NCBI RefSeq assembly: GCF_002414845.1 | Contig: NZ_DIAX01000035.1 | Span: 33,372-61,935 of the forward strand | Direction of reading: 5' to 3' | From: Gordonia sp. UBA5067 | Lineage (GTDB): Bacteria > Actinomycetota > Actinomycetes > Mycobacteriales > Mycobacteriaceae | DNA: 28,564 nt | Shown here: positions 28,026 to 28,564 of the stretch, piece by piece | How the letters are laid out: the number at the start of each line of letters is the position of its first letter | Position numbering within the stretch: position 1 is the first letter of the stretch | Made by a program: the position numbers and the translations under genes | Notes under the pieces: model-generated | What the model saw: only the letters and a program-made list of their open reading frames with translations | The model's database searches: none | Told to the model about the DNA's origin: nothing

Positions 28026-28564
28026 ATGACACTGTCCGACACCACCGCGACCGCCCTGGACGACGCTGCGGCACTGTGGATTGCCGCGCTGAATAATGTT
28101 GGCCCCCAGACGTATTCGCAGCCGAGCGGCTGCGGCGCTTGGACGATCGCAGAGCTGATCAACCATGTGGCGGGCGGCGGCGAGCGTTATGCGATGCTGC
28201 TGACTGGCGCTTCCGCCGAACAGACTGCGGCCACCCGCGGCAACGACTATCTCGGCGACGACCCGATCGCCCGATTCCGGCAGCAGGAGAAAGCCTTTCG
28301 GACCGCCGCCGAGGCCGCTGACCTCAACACACTTGTCGATCACCGTGCGGGACCGAGGACTGGGACCACTCTGGCAGCGATGCGGGTCATGGAATTGGCG
28401 TTGCACGCCCATGACCTGTGCACCGCGACCGCACAGCCGTGGAATCCCTCGCCGCGGGTTGTCGACTTCCTGCTGGCCGAGGTGAGACCGGTCATCAACG
28501 AACTGCGCGAGCTCGGGATGTTCGACCCCGCGGTGCAGCCGCCCGCCGGGGCCGGTCCCAACGA
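28026..28564 (+). CDS. Mycothiol maleylpyruvate isomerase N-terminal domain-like protein, 3'-truncated
   Basis: The gene runs off the right edge with 179 codons present. The DinB/MDMPI-type four-helix fold is recognisable from WTIAELINHVAGGGERY and RVMELALHAHDLCTATAQPW. His47, Glu123 and His127 match the zinc ligands of mycothiol-dependent maleylpyruvate isomerase (His, Glu, His, with E-x3-H). It resembles the TIGR03086-type metal-binding proteins of actinobacteria, of uncertain function; thiol-dependent chemistry with mycothiol is possible. The ribosome-binding site AAGGAG (28016-28021) is four bases before the ATG. It is divergent from the TetR gene across the operator at 27943, so it is probably repressed by it. 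Confidence 0.85.
   Translation, partial: MTLSDTTATALDDAAALWIAALNNVGPQTYSQPSGCGAWTIAELINHVAGGGERYAMLLTGASAEQTAATRGNDYLGDDPIARFRQQEKAFRTAAEAADLNTLVDHRAGPRTGTTLAAMRVMELALHAHDLCTATAQPWNPSPRVVDFLLAEVRPVINELRELGMFDPAVQPPAGAGPN

Overview
The window is about 28.5 kb of high-GC actinobacterial chromosome. A mycolic-acid-containing member of the Mycobacteriales fits best, in the range of Gordonia and its relatives. The evidence is: a cutinase-family esterase and a WS/DGAT-like acyltransferase; a mycothiol-type maleylpyruvate-isomerase fold; secreted Ala/Pro-rich proteins of a kind I associate with this order; many GTG starts; 4-base GTGA gene overlaps; and many start codons lying 6-7 bases after a -10 hexamer, as in leaderless transcripts. 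The genus is inferred, not shown. I see no rRNA, tRNA, IS element, phage gene or CRISPR array.

Layout. (1) 1-4716: the start of typA on the minus strand; a 59-residue Cys/Lys-rich protein behind a possible DtxR/IdeR-like iron box; then a tightly overlapped minus-strand operon thiB-thiP-thiQ-mutT (thiamine ABC importer plus a Nudix hydrolase). (2) 4944-8034: three secreted proteins that share a C-terminal domain, with a YhhN/TMEM86-like membrane protein between the second and third. (3) 8067-11018: an HhH-GPD-type protein coupled to a MarR regulator, then a 14-TM drug exporter behind a perfect 9-5-9 inverted repeat that is the likely MarR operator. (4) 11081-11941: a protein with fourteen perfectly phased ten-residue repeats. 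(5) 11957-16725: a GH3 beta-glucosidase translationally coupled to a WS/DGAT-like acyltransferase, a divergent secreted cutinase, and a Bcp-type peroxiredoxin. (6) 16771-22192: a condensation-domain/GNAT fusion, an alpha/beta hydrolase, a ClC chloride transporter, an arginase-family protein whose first metal ligand is Cys, and a VOC protein. (7) 22196-25278: a GNAT gene that appears to have lost its acetyl-CoA loop by an in-frame deletion, a TetR regulator, and a divergent Tat-exported lipoprotein sulfatase. (8) 25355-28564: a LIP-family lipase, then a small regulon in which a TetR gene, an NTF2-like protein and a mycothiol-isomerase-fold protein share three copies of one operator.

The genes are mostly short, locally regulated units rather than one pathway. 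The clearest functional groups are thiamine import, the MarR-exporter pair and the TetR/NTF2/isomerase regulon. The observations I rate highest are the decapeptide-repeat protein, the three-site TetR operator set, the secreted paralogue trio, the GNAT internal deletion, the C-domain/GNAT fusion and the iron-box-like element in front of the small Cys-rich protein.
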